This document shows, piece by piece, positions 9,899 to 18,149 of a stretch of 64,000 nt of DNA. Numbering within the stretch: position 1 is the stretch's first letter; the number at the start of each line of letters is the position of its first letter. Where the stretch lies: the NCBI GenBank assembly GCA_965199815.1, contig CBDATE010000034.1, positions 124,001 to 188,000 of the forward strand. The letters run 5' to 3'. The notes below the pieces were generated by a model. It saw only the letters and a program-made list of their open reading frames with translations, made no database searches and was not told the origin of the DNA. The DNA is from Azotimanducus sp965199815 (GTDB lineage Bacteria; Pseudomonadota; Gammaproteobacteria; Pseudomonadales; Azotimanducaceae). The position numbers and the translations under genes were made by a program.

Positions 9899-12259
9899 TC
9901 AGGCGGCCCCCACACCTTCCGGTATGGTCGCTTGAATCACTTCTTCAAGGTGCGTGGCGAGCACTATGCTCATCTCGCTGCGCACATTGTCGGGCAGCTT
10001 CTGAAGATCCGGCTCGTTTTCCCTCGGTAGCACCAATCGGCGAATTCCCGACCTGTGCGCCGCCAGAATCTTTTCCTTGATCCCGCCAACTGGCAGCACC
10101 AGGCCGGTGAGCGTAATCTCACCGGTCATGGCAGTGTCGTCACGAACCGACTTGCTGCTCAGGGCGGAGACGATGGCCATCGCCATGGTGATGCCGGCCG
10201 AGGGCCCGTCCTTGGGGACAGCGCCCTGTGGCACATGAATATGGATGCCTGTTTGTTTGATATGTTCCCGGTCTATCGAGATATTGTCCGCGATTGACCA
10301 CACGTAGCTGCGTGCCGCCTTGGCTGATTCCTGCATGACATCACCAAGGTGGCCGGTCAGCGTCAGCTTGCCATTCTCATCAGTGGTGGTAGCCTCGACA
10401 TACAAAACTTCCCCGCCTACGGCTGTCCAGGCGAGGCCTGCTGCCACACCGGGTAGAAAATTCTTGCGTGGCTGTTCGTCCGGGAACTTCGGTGGCCCAA
10501 GCAGTTCGTCAAGATGCCTGGACTGAATGGGACGCAAGCGGGGCGCGCGGTTGGTACGTTGCTTGCGCTCCACAATGACGCGGGCACGCTTGCGTGCAAT
10601 CTGACCGATGCTGCGTTCAAGTTCACGAACGCCGGCTTCACGGGTATAACGACGGATAACCCGGTGCAGAGCCGTCTCATCAAGGCGCAACTGCGATGCT
10701 CTCAGCCCGGCTTCTTTCTGCCGCCGCGGGATCAGGTACTGCTGCGCGATGTGCATCTTCTCGTAGTCGCTGTACCCGGAGAGTTGCAGCAGTTCCATGC
10801 GGTCAAGCAGCGGTCTGGGGATGCCTTCAGTGGTGTTGGCCGTGGTAATAAAGAACACCTTGGAAAGATCGAAGGCGAGGTTCAGGTAGTTATCGCGAAA
10901 GTCCTTGTTCTGTGCCGGGTCAAGAATTTCCAGCAAGGCCGCTGCCGGATCTCCGCGAAAATCTCTGCCCAGCTTGTCTATCTCATCGAGCATGAGCAGC
11001 GGGTTGCACACGCCAGCACGATTGATTGCCTGCATGATGCGACCGGGCATGGCACCCACATAGGTGCGTCGATGGCCACGAAGCTCGGCCTCGTCATGCA
11101 TACCACCCAGGCTAATGCGCTCGAAGCTGCGCGACATGGCGCGGGCAATCGATTGGCCAAGGGAGGATTTGCCCACCCCCGGTGGACCGACAAAACACAG
11201 GATGGGCGCATTGGCACGTGGGTTCAGGTGCAACACCGCGAGGTTCTCGAGTATGCGCTCCTTGAGGTCCTCCAGCCCGTAATGGTCTTCTTCAAGGACC
11301 TCCTGCACCAGCGCCAGGTCGAGACAATCTTTTGTGTGTTTGCCCCAGGGTAGCTCGGCAATGAGCTCCAGATAGCTGCGCGTGACCTGATAGTCGCCTC
11401 CTTGCGGAGACATGCGCGCCAGACGCTTGAGCTCCTTCTGGGCTTCCTTGGCTGCATATTCGGGGAGATCAATCTTTTCGATCTGTGCACGCAACTCGGC
11501 GACATCGCTGTCACCATCGTCCAGTTCTCCAAGTGCATCTTCAATGGCGCGCTTTTGCTGGCGCAACAAGTGTTCACGTTGATGCTGTTCGAGGTCCGAG
11601 CGTGCCCGGGAAGCGATTTCCTGCCTGAGTTGGGTGACGCTGAGTTCCCGCGAGATAATCTCGTGCATGGTCTTTGCGAGCGACAAGGCATTATCGGTCT
11701 CGAGCACCCGCTGATCCTTTTCGACCTCCATGTCCACCACCGAGGCGATGCGATACATCTGCGTGACCGGGTTATTGATGCCTCCGATCATCTGGTCAAA
11801 CATCTCTTCGCCGTTTTCGCTGTCGTAGAGCACGGCGACCTGTCGGCTCATCGCGATGTTTTCACGCAACAGCGCCAGCGCTTGCGTTTCATCTTTGCCA
11901 AGATTTTTGGTGCTTACATTGTCGATCTCGACATACTCGGCAGACAGGAAGCGCTGTGTTCGCAATGTGCGCAGAATGTGACACCGGCGCACACCCTGAA
12001 CCACCACCTGGCTCCCCTGTTTCTGGCGTTCCACGCGCTTGATATCCACGATGGTACCTGTGGCGTAGAGATTCTCGGTTGTCGGTGATTCGACTTCCGT
12101 ATCGCGCTGGGCGACGCAAATAAGTCGAGACTCCCTTTGCGCCGCGGCCTTGACGGCATTCAGTGATTGTCGCCGACCCACGAAGAGCGGCATGATGAGT
12201 TCCGGGTACACCACTGTATTCTTCAGTGGCAGTACGGGAAGATATTGCGCTTCGCTCAT
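9899..12259 (-). CDS. lon: ATP-dependent protease Lon
   Basis: 786 residues, the usual size. Seen: an N-terminal LON substrate-binding domain (LPVLPLKNTVVYPELIMPLF), a coiled region, an AAA+ module with Walker A GPPGVGKS at 358-365 and Walker B LLMLDEIDK near 421-429, then the protease domain. The nucleophile is Ser687 in PKDGPSAG, with the paired Lys in GGIKEK near 728-730. Lon degrades misfolded and regulatory proteins in the cytoplasm. The gene stands alone: clpX, clpP and hupB, its common neighbours, are not in the window. The region upstream holds two 36-bp direct repeats. Confidence 0.97.
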   Translation of the reverse strand: MSEAQYLPVLPLKNTVVYPELIMPLFVGRRQSLNAVKAAAQRESRLICVAQRDTEVESPTTENLYATGTIVDIKRVERQKQGSQVVVQGVRRCHILRTLRTQRFLSAEYVEIDNVSTKNLGKDETQALALLRENIAMSRQVAVLYDSENGEEMFDQMIGGINNPVTQMYRIASVVDMEVEKDQRVLETDNALSLAKTMHEIISRELSVTQLRQEIASRARSDLEQHQREHLLRQQKRAIEDALGELDDGDSDVAELRAQIEKIDLPEYAAKEAQKELKRLARMSPQGGDYQVTRSYLELIAELPWGKHTKDCLDLALVQEVLEEDHYGLEDLKERILENLAVLHLNPRANAPILCFVGPPGVGKSSLGQSIARAMSRSFERISLGGMHDEAELRGHRRTYVGAMPGRIMQAINRAGVCNPLLMLDEIDKLGRDFRGDPAAALLEILDPAQNKDFRDNYLNLAFDLSKVFFITTANTTEGIPRPLLDRMELLQLSGYSDYEKMHIAQQYLIPRRQKEAGLRASQLRLDETALHRVIRRYTREAGVRELERSIGQIARKRARVIVERKQRTNRAPRLRPIQSRHLDELLGPPKFPDEQPRKNFLPGVAAGLAWTAVGGEVLYVEATTTDENGKLTLTGHLGDVMQESAKAARSYVWSIADNISIDREHIKQTGIHIHVPQGAVPKDGPSAGITMAMAIVSALSSKSVRDDTAMTGEITLTGLVLPVGGIKEKILAAHRSGIRRLVLPRENEPDLQKLPDNVRSEMSIVLATHLEEVIQATIPEGVGAA

Positions 12260-12324
12260 GCGCGCATTATGACCATTGGAGGGGTGGAAGAGATGGGGGC
12301 GAAGTCTGGTAATTCAATGGGCGC

Positions 12325-12432
12325 AGCAGCAAAGCCACTTCCCCTGCCGATGCGCTGCGCGGCGCATCTCCACAGGTGTGGCGAACCGCTCCATCAAGCA
12401 GCAAAGCCACTTCCCCTGCCGATGCGCTGCGC
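12325..12432. repeat. Pair of 36-bp direct repeats, REP-like, between lon and bfr
   Basis: Identical 36-bp copies at 12325-12360 and 12397-12432 (beginning AGCAGCAAAGCCACTTCCCC), 72 bp start to start. Each ends in a partly palindromic GATGCGCTGCGC segment. They sit between two divergent genes. They create short artificial open frames on both strands, which are not counted as genes. Confidence 0.7.
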
Positions 12433-12474
12433 GCTGCGTCCACATGTCTCGCTGGCTCGCAAACATGTTGTAAA

Positions 12475-12489
12475 TGATAAGAATTAGCA
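12475..12489. promoter_or_regulatory. Candidate Fur box upstream of bacterioferritin
   Basis: TGATAAGAATTAGCA matches the 7-1-7 Fur consensus TGATAATnATTATCA at 12 of the 14 specified positions. It lies in an AT-rich patch of a GC-rich region, 90 bp before the bacterioferritin ATG. Iron-dependent control of an iron-storage gene would be expected, but binding is inferred only. Confidence 0.5.
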
Positions 12490-12579
12490 TTAATAGTCAA
12501 TGTGTTAGGTGTATTTCCTTGTTGACATTGCCGGTGTCAATGGCGCATCATGCAGGTGTTCTTCACGGTGCCTACACAC

Positions 12580-13050
12580 ATGAAACCACACAACACGGAA
12601 GTCATCGTTCACCTCAACAGGATTCTGAAGCAGGAACTCACTGCCATCAATCAGTATTTCCTGCACGCGAAGATGTACGAAGACTGGGGCTTGTCCAAGC
12701 TCGCTGCACACGAACGTTCCGAATCCATGGACGAAATGAAGCATGCGGAGATGCTCATGGACCGGATTCTCTTTCTCGGCGGTCTTCCGAATATGCAAGA
12801 CCTCGGCAAACTCTATGTCGGTCAGGATGTGCGCGAGATGCTCGAGTGCGATTTGCGGCTCGAAATGGAAGCGCTTCCCAATTTGCGCGAGGCCATTGCG
12901 CACTGTGAAAGCTGTGGCGATTATGTCACGCGCGAGCTGCATGCAAATATTCTCGCGTCTGAGGAGTTGCATGTGGAGTGGCTCGAAACCAATATCACGT
13001 TGCTTGATCGCATCGGCATTCAGAATTACATGCAATCGCAAATGGAGTGA
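12580..13050 (+). CDS. bfr: Bacterioferritin
   Basis: 156 residues, close to the 158 of E. coli Bfr. Seen: the four-helix ferritin pattern with INQYFLHAKMYEDWGL, the ferroxidase and heme segment ESMDEMKHAE (conserved Glu and His, and the heme-ligand Met), GLPNMQDLGKL, and the second ferroxidase segment EELHVEWLE. Bacterioferritin oxidises Fe(II) and stores it as a mineral inside a 24-mer. An in-frame ATG at 12550 would add 10 residues; the ATG at 12580 fits the family better. Its stop overlaps the GTG of the next gene. A candidate Fur site lies upstream. Confidence 0.95.
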   Translation: MKPHNTEVIVHLNRILKQELTAINQYFLHAKMYEDWGLSKLAAHERSESMDEMKHAEMLMDRILFLGGLPNMQDLGKLYVGQDVREMLECDLRLEMEALPNLREAIAHCESCGDYVTRELHANILASEELHVEWLETNITLLDRIGIQNYMQSQME

Positions 13051-14129
13051 CGCAGCACAGTGCAGTGTCGGTCGGACTTGTGAGCCTGTGCCTGTTGTCA
13101 GGCTGTGCGGTGATTCCGACTCCGGAGTTCGAGCGAGATGTGCCGGACACATGGCAGCATGAGAATGCCCGGAATGTTGATGCCGAATGGCCAGCGCAGG
13201 AGCAGGACTGGTGGAATAGCTTCGCGAGCAAAGAGCTATCGGACATTATCAGGCATGTTGAAACGCGAAACCTTGACCTGCAAAACAGCGTACGCACTCT
13301 GCAGAACGCACAGGAAATCGCGCGCATTGTCGAAGCTCGAGTCGATGCCGGTGTAGTGCCTGCTATTGATGCGCTGCAACAACAGATCGCAGTGCAACAG
13401 CAAGTAAGCACTATCGCTGCTCTGAAACAAGAGGAATTCGCTGCGCTGTCAGCGCTCGCCGTGTTGATGGTTAAACCAGTGAATGCTTTCGAGGTTGGTG
13501 CGAAAACATTGCAGCATCTCGTCACTCCTCAGGTTGTTCCGGGAATTCCATCAGAACTGCTGCACAGGCGGCCTGACCTGGTGCGCGCCGAAGCTGCGCT
13601 TCGCATTGCTCGCGCAGACCTCGAGGCTGCGCGCAGAGCCTTGCTTCCAAGCATTTCGCTGACCGCTGCGGTGAATCGAAGTAGCGAATCCCTCGTCGAA
13701 CTCGTCAGCGGTGGAGGTCTTGGTATTTCGATAACGTCCGGCTTGGTGCAGCGCATCTTCGACACTGGCCATCGCAATCGCCGACTCAGGCGTCAACAAC
13801 TCACATATGAATCGCTCATAGCTGACTATCGCCAGGCAATCATCCGCGCTTTCAGTGATGTAGAAGTCGCGCTCGGAAACATCAGCTTGTTGGAATCACT
13901 TGGCGAGACAGCCCTTGAAGACCTTGCCCGGGCTACCGAATCCCTGCGTATTGCGGAGGTCCGTTACCGAGAAGGTGTCGATGATTATCAGAGTGTTCTA
14001 TACGCTCAAAATCTGCTGTACAGCACACGTGATTCAGTGCTTGGCAACAAGCTTGCACACCTCAATGCCATTATTCGGGTGTATCAATCAATTGGTGGCG
14101 GTTGGCGTTCAGACTACCCGGCAAATTGA
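13047..14129 (+). CDS. Shortened outer-membrane efflux lipoprotein (NodT/OprM family)
   Basis: 360 residues, about 100 fewer than usual for this family. Seen: a lipoprotein signal with lipobox LLSGC (Cys20), the early WWNSF motif, the first-repeat helix LDLQNSVRTLQNAQEI, then a direct jump to a segment (VDAGVVPAIDALQQQ) that normally follows more than 100 residues later. The second repeat looks complete: LLHRRPDLVRAEAALRIARADLEAARRALLPSISL and VRYREGVDDYQSVLYAQ. The missing block would include the first pair of barrel strands. The GTG start overlaps the bfr stop, implying translational coupling. No inner-membrane pump or periplasmic adaptor is adjacent. It may be a decaying gene or an in-frame deletion derivative. 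Confidence 0.75.
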   Translation: MTQHSAVSVGLVSLCLLSGCAVIPTPEFERDVPDTWQHENARNVDAEWPAQEQDWWNSFASKELSDIIRHVETRNLDLQNSVRTLQNAQEIARIVEARVDAGVVPAIDALQQQIAVQQQVSTIAALKQEEFAALSALAVLMVKPVNAFEVGAKTLQHLVTPQVVPGIPSELLHRRPDLVRAEAALRIARADLEAARRALLPSISLTAAVNRSSESLVELVSGGGLGISITSGLVQRIFDTGHRNRRLRRQQLTYESLIADYRQAIIRAFSDVEVALGNISLLESLGETALEDLARATESLRIAEVRYREGVDDYQSVLYAQNLLYSTRDSVLGNKLAHLNAIIRVYQSIGGGWRSDYPAN

Positions 14130-14171
14130 AGCTGCGAGGCAGTAGCAGCCGTTGGCAGAACCCTGTGGAGG

Positions 14172-14453
14172 TTATGTCGTATCTCCCGAGATGCCATGCG
14201 TATCATCATCATGTTTGTGGTATTTGCTGACCAGATACGGCTCTGATATGTTGTCATGAAGCAGTATGGCAACCATGGGCATAACAGCAGGGCTCAGGAG
14301 TAGGAGAATGAGGACTACCCACCAAGCAGTGTCTGTCTCGAGAAGAGAGACCAAGTAACTAAAGTAGAAAATTTGAGCGCATATACCAAGTGCGAAACTC
14401 ATCCCTATGGAGACTCTAATCATCCATCGTAATTTCACCGGATAGTCCGTCAT
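14172..14453 (-). CDS. Small two-helix membrane protein, function unknown
   Basis: 93 residues, not recognised. Seen: two hydrophobic segments, roughly residues 13-36 (IRVSIGMSFALGICAQIFYF) and 43-64 (WWVVLILLLLSPAVMPMVAI), then a polar His/Asp-rich tail. The start codon lies 6 bp from the boundary of the coiled-coil repeat unit at 14459, so its original upstream region has been replaced by that unit. No clear ribosome binding site is visible. Confidence 0.45.
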   Translation of the reverse strand: MTDYPVKLRWMIRVSIGMSFALGICAQIFYFSYLVSLLETDTAWWVVLILLLLSPAVMPMVAILLHDNISEPYLVSKYHKHDDDTHGISGDTT

Positions 14454-14458
14454 GATTT

Positions 14459-15023
14459 GAGGTGGTCGGGGTTGTTCAGACAGTTTGATGGCGTTGCCGA
14501 TAGCGCCAATCTCCGTCGGACACTCGGTCAGGTCGAGAGTATTGACCCGATGATACCGATAGCACCTGCGAGCGTGGCGGACATGAACCCGATGAAATAG
14601 CGCAACTGGGTGCGATGAGAGCCTTGGACGCTATCGTGCAGTTTGCGAATCTCCGTATCAATTGAATCGAAGCGCTTGTCCACGGCTTCGAAGCGCTTGT
14701 CCACGGCATCAAAGCGCCTGTCCACTGCATCAAATCGCAGGTTTGTATCGTTTTTGTGCTCAGTGATGAGCGTCCGCGTCTCCTGCTTGTGCTCAGTGAA
14801 CTGCCGAGCCATTTCCTGCTTGTGCTCATCGAATTGCCCGCGCATTTCCTGTTTGTGCTCACTGAACTGGCCGAGCAGATCTTCCCTGAGTTCCGAGATG
14901 CGTCCTTCGAACTTCCTGTCCTGCCTGGCAAGCCGGTCATCAAGCAGTTCCGGCGTGACCGAGATATTCTGTACAGCGGTGGCTACAGCATTCACGATCG
15001 CGTCCATCTCACCGAGCGTTGCA
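14459..15023 (-). repeat. Coiled-coil gene unit, copy 1 (565 bp)
   Basis: A direct repeat of 21560-22100 and, in part, of 22103-22690. It begins at GAGGTGGTCGGGGTTGTTCA and ends at ACCGAGCGTTGCA; the sequence outside these points is unrelated between copies 1 and 2. It carries the coiled-coil gene 14528-15007 and lies immediately downstream of hsdR. Confidence 0.8.
14528..15007 (-). CDS. Tail-anchored coiled-coil protein, copy 1
   Basis: 159 residues. Seen: a short head (VTPELLDDRLARQDRKFEGR), three 11-residue repeats of the type EHKQEMRGQFD, then four heptads of the type RFDAVDK, and a single C-terminal membrane segment (YFIGFMSATLAGAIGIIGSI). The layout recalls the DUF1640/CCDC90-like coiled-coil proteins of bacteria, a resemblance only. 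It probably forms a coiled-coil oligomer anchored by its tail in the inner membrane. It has two close relatives at 21629-22084 and 22172-22765 and lacks the N-terminal 26 residues found in the last. It lies 40 bp after hsdR on the same strand. Function unknown. Confidence 0.65.
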   Translation of the reverse strand: MDAIVNAVATAVQNISVTPELLDDRLARQDRKFEGRISELREDLLGQFSEHKQEMRGQFDEHKQEMARQFTEHKQETRTLITEHKNDTNLRFDAVDRRFDAVDKRFEAVDKRFDSIDTEIRKLHDSVQGSHRTQLRYFIGFMSATLAGAIGIIGSILST

Positions 15024-15047
15024 TTTCAGGGTTGAATTCAGGATTTT

Positions 15048-18000
15048 CTAAACTCCCCATCTGATGCCATTAAACTTTTCAACAAACGCTGAGCATTGTT
15101 GAAAGACTTCTCGCTTGATTTTCAGGTAGTTCTTGTCCATCGGGCTCATTCTCGGCAGTATCCCATTCAGTTCAGTTCCATTCTCACTGGCAAATCCGTT
15201 TTTCAACGACTTGGTCAGGTAACGCCTGGCGGGTTCTGCCTGCAGATTTCCATCCTCGATCAGTTTTTCGGTCTCTCGCCCCATCTCCTTTGTGGCAAAC
15301 GTATAAAACGCCTCAAGCAAACTCTCCACGTCACCAATCTCACCCAGGTCCGTGTGTCTGATGAAACCCAGCACCAGACTTTCCTTCGCACGGCTGCCAA
15401 GGCTCGCCCGAATGATCCGGCGTATATCATCAATCAATACGCTCTTTTCTTCACCCGCCCGGTTCTTTTTGAAAATCAGTTCCAGAATGTAATCCAGATT
15501 GATCTCCTGAGACTTGAGCAAATCCACCTCGAAGACAACATCATCCCATTCAATTGTGGACTGCTCCTGATCAGCGGCATCTCTTTCCCGTCGGAGCCAG
15601 TCACGGATATCGTTATAGGTAGATCGATAATCCTGTATCATCCTTTCAGTGGGCAGGCGAATCGCCTCCAGTTCGGCCAGATCCTCATCACCCAGATAAT
15701 GGGCTGCCTTGAACGCTTCGACTTCTCCCCTGTTGTTCCTGTCCACGCTCTGAAAATCCTTCAAAGCCGCAAACTCATCATAGTTCTGCAGCACATTCTC
15801 CCTGCGCAGGTATTCGCCGAACAACACCACAAACCCCTTCTTGTCCGCCTCCCTCTCAATGGCAGACGGATCAGGAAACCGCTCCTCAAGCTCTTTCAAC
15901 ACATCCAGAAACCCACGCATCACCTCACCCGTGAGCTCATCGGTATAACCCTCCATGTATTCCCGATAGCTTCTTTCAAGCACCACATTCCTGGTGTGCT
16001 GATTTCCAAACAGCGTAATGGCCTCGACAGTCGCCTGTTCCAGATCGCGGAACGTCACAATATTGCCAAAGGATTTCGTGGCATCCAAAATGCGATTGGT
16101 CCGCGAATACGCCTGTATCAAACCATGGTAACGAAGGTTCCTGTCGATAAACAGCGTGTTGAGTCTGGGCGCATCAAAACCGGTCAGAAACATCCCCACC
16201 ACAATCAGCAGATCAACTTCCCCCTCTTTCATCCGCCTGGACAAGTCCCGGTAGTAGTTCTGAAACCCATCGCCGTCAACGTGAAAGGATGTTTCGAACA
16301 ACCTGTTGTAATCATCAAGGACCGAACCGAGGAACTCCTTTGCAGTGCTGTTCATCGCCGAGACCTCAAAACTCTCATCCGGAAGATTGCCAGCCACCCC
16401 CTGTTCCTCATTCGCAGCAAACGAGAAGATCGTCGCAATTCGAAGTCGCCGCACCCGGTCCGCCTGCAGACCGTTCAGAGTCTCGTAATACCGCTTGGCC
16501 GCATCAATGCTGCTGACCGCAAACATGGCATTGGAACCCTGATCATTGCCTTGCAGACGATGGGTCTTCCTGTCAAAGTTGTCCAGAATGTAACGGGATG
16601 TCTCCCGGATACGGTCCGGATGCTGCAATCCATACCGGTTTTCCGCCGCACTGAGCCTTTGCTCATCTCGCTCAGTCTCAATATCCCTGAATGTCGGGCG
16701 CACATTGTTGTAGTCCACTTTGAACTTCAGCACCTTTTCATCGCGAATCGCATCTGTAATCACATAAGTATGCAACTGATTTCCAAATACGCTGCCAGTC
16801 ATTTCTGCACCTGAAGCATTCTCCCGGAAGATCGGGGTGCCCGTGAATCCGAACTGACAAAACCGCCTGAACTTCTTCTTCAGGTTCTTCTGCGCTTCCC
16901 CAAACTGACTGCGATGACACTCATCGAAGATCAATACCACCCGCTCGTTGTAAACCGCAAGCCCACGGCCCCCCTTCATCAGATTGTTCAGCTTCTGAAT
17001 GGTGGTGACGATGATCCGGTTATCATTCTTCTCCAGATTGCGCTTCAACTCCGCCGTACTGGCCGATCCATTCACACTGTCCGGTGAAAAGCGCTGGTAT
17101 TCCTTCATGGTCTGGTAGTCAAGGTCCTTGCGGTCGACCACAAAAAATACCCGATCGATAAAATCAAGTTCCGTCGCAAGGCGCGCCGCCTTGAAACTCG
17201 TCAGGGTCTTGCCAGAACCCGTGGTGTGCCAGATAAAGCCGCCACTTTCCGGCCGGTTCAGGTTGTCTGCTTCAAATGAGCTCCTGATCTTCCACAAAAT
17301 GCGCTCCGTCGCAGCAATCTGATATGGACGCATGACCAGCAGGGTCCTATCGACATCAAGGACGCAATACTTCAAAAGAACATTCAGCAGGGTGGTTTTC
17401 TCGAAGAAGGTTGCAGTGAAGTCCTTCAGGTCCCTGATCGCCTCGTTCTTCGCATTCGCCCAGTTCATGGTGAAGTCAAAGCTGAGCATATCGCGCTTCG
17501 TGGTATTGGCAAAGTAACGGGTATCAGTACCATTCGAGATTACAAACAGCTGGAGATACCGGTAAAGGGAATGTTCGTGGTTAAAGCTCTCCTTGCTGTA
17601 GCGGTGTATCTGGTTGAAAGCCTCCCGGATGGCAATGCCCCGTTTCTTCAGTTCAATCTGCACCAGAGGCAGTCCATTGACCAGAATAGTCACATCATAG
17701 CGATTGACATGAGTTCCGGATTGCTCCATCTGGTTGATCACCTGGACCGTGTTGCGGATGATGTGCTTCCTGTCGAGCAGATGGATGTTCCGGATGTGGC
17801 CATCGTCAAATGTGAAATCATGCACACAGTCCTCATGGATTTTGATGGCCTTGTCGTGCGTCCCGTCATTGGGTCTGTCCAGCCAAGTCTCGACAAAGCG
17901 CTTCCACTCGTCATTCGTAAACTGAACACGGTTCAGCGCCTGTAACTGTCTGCGCACATTGGCCAGCAGTGACCGGGGATCCTTGATATCGGATCTGTAT

Positions 18001-18149
18001 TCATAGCCCTGATTTTCCAGGTCCCTGACGAGTTCGCGTTCCAGATCGGCCTCACTTTGATAGCTTCCGGCGGCCTGATGTTGTCTCGTGTATTTATCGA
18101 GAACAATAAAGTGATTGGTTTGTGCGATCGGCCTTGTGTCCTGAATCAT
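15048..18149 (-). CDS. hsdR: Type I restriction endonuclease, HsdR subunit
   Basis: 1033 residues, full length. Seen: an N-terminal nuclease domain with D152 and E166-x-K168 (QIELKK), then a superfamily-2 motor with Walker A GSGKT at 311-315, DECH at 409-412 and FTGTP shortly after, and a C-terminal helical region for assembly. With HsdM and HsdS it translocates and cuts unmodified DNA, using ATP. Its ATG overlaps the hsdS stop by 4 nt, so the three genes form one coupled operon read leftward in the order hsdM-hsdS-hsdR. No frameshift is visible, so the restriction subunit looks functional. Confidence 0.97.
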   Translation of the reverse strand: MIQDTRPIAQTNHFIVLDKYTRQHQAAGSYQSEADLERELVRDLENQGYEYRSDIKDPRSLLANVRRQLQALNRVQFTNDEWKRFVETWLDRPNDGTHDKAIKIHEDCVHDFTFDDGHIRNIHLLDRKHIIRNTVQVINQMEQSGTHVNRYDVTILVNGLPLVQIELKKRGIAIREAFNQIHRYSKESFNHEHSLYRYLQLFVISNGTDTRYFANTTKRDMLSFDFTMNWANAKNEAIRDLKDFTATFFEKTTLLNVLLKYCVLDVDRTLLVMRPYQIAATERILWKIRSSFEADNLNRPESGGFIWHTTGSGKTLTSFKAARLATELDFIDRVFFVVDRKDLDYQTMKEYQRFSPDSVNGSASTAELKRNLEKNDNRIIVTTIQKLNNLMKGGRGLAVYNERVVLIFDECHRSQFGEAQKNLKKKFRRFCQFGFTGTPIFRENASGAEMTGSVFGNQLHTYVITDAIRDEKVLKFKVDYNNVRPTFRDIETERDEQRLSAAENRYGLQHPDRIRETSRYILDNFDRKTHRLQGNDQGSNAMFAVSSIDAAKRYYETLNGLQADRVRRLRIATIFSFAANEEQGVAGNLPDESFEVSAMNSTAKEFLGSVLDDYNRLFETSFHVDGDGFQNYYRDLSRRMKEGEVDLLIVVGMFLTGFDAPRLNTLFIDRNLRYHGLIQAYSRTNRILDATKSFGNIVTFRDLEQATVEAITLFGNQHTRNVVLERSYREYMEGYTDELTGEVMRGFLDVLKELEERFPDPSAIEREADKKGFVVLFGEYLRRENVLQNYDEFAALKDFQSVDRNNRGEVEAFKAAHYLGDEDLAELEAIRLPTERMIQDYRSTYNDIRDWLRRERDAADQEQSTIEWDDVVFEVDLLKSQEINLDYILELIFKKNRAGEEKSVLIDDIRRIIRASLGSRAKESLVLGFIRHTDLGEIGDVESLLEAFYTFATKEMGRETEKLIEDGNLQAEPARRYLTKSLKNGFASENGTELNGILPRMSPMDKNYLKIKREVFQQCSAFVEKFNGIRWGV

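Noticed and set aside
12167..12500. Small open frames on both strands in the lon-bfr gap
   Set aside because: They consist of the translated 36-bp direct repeats and have no family resemblance.
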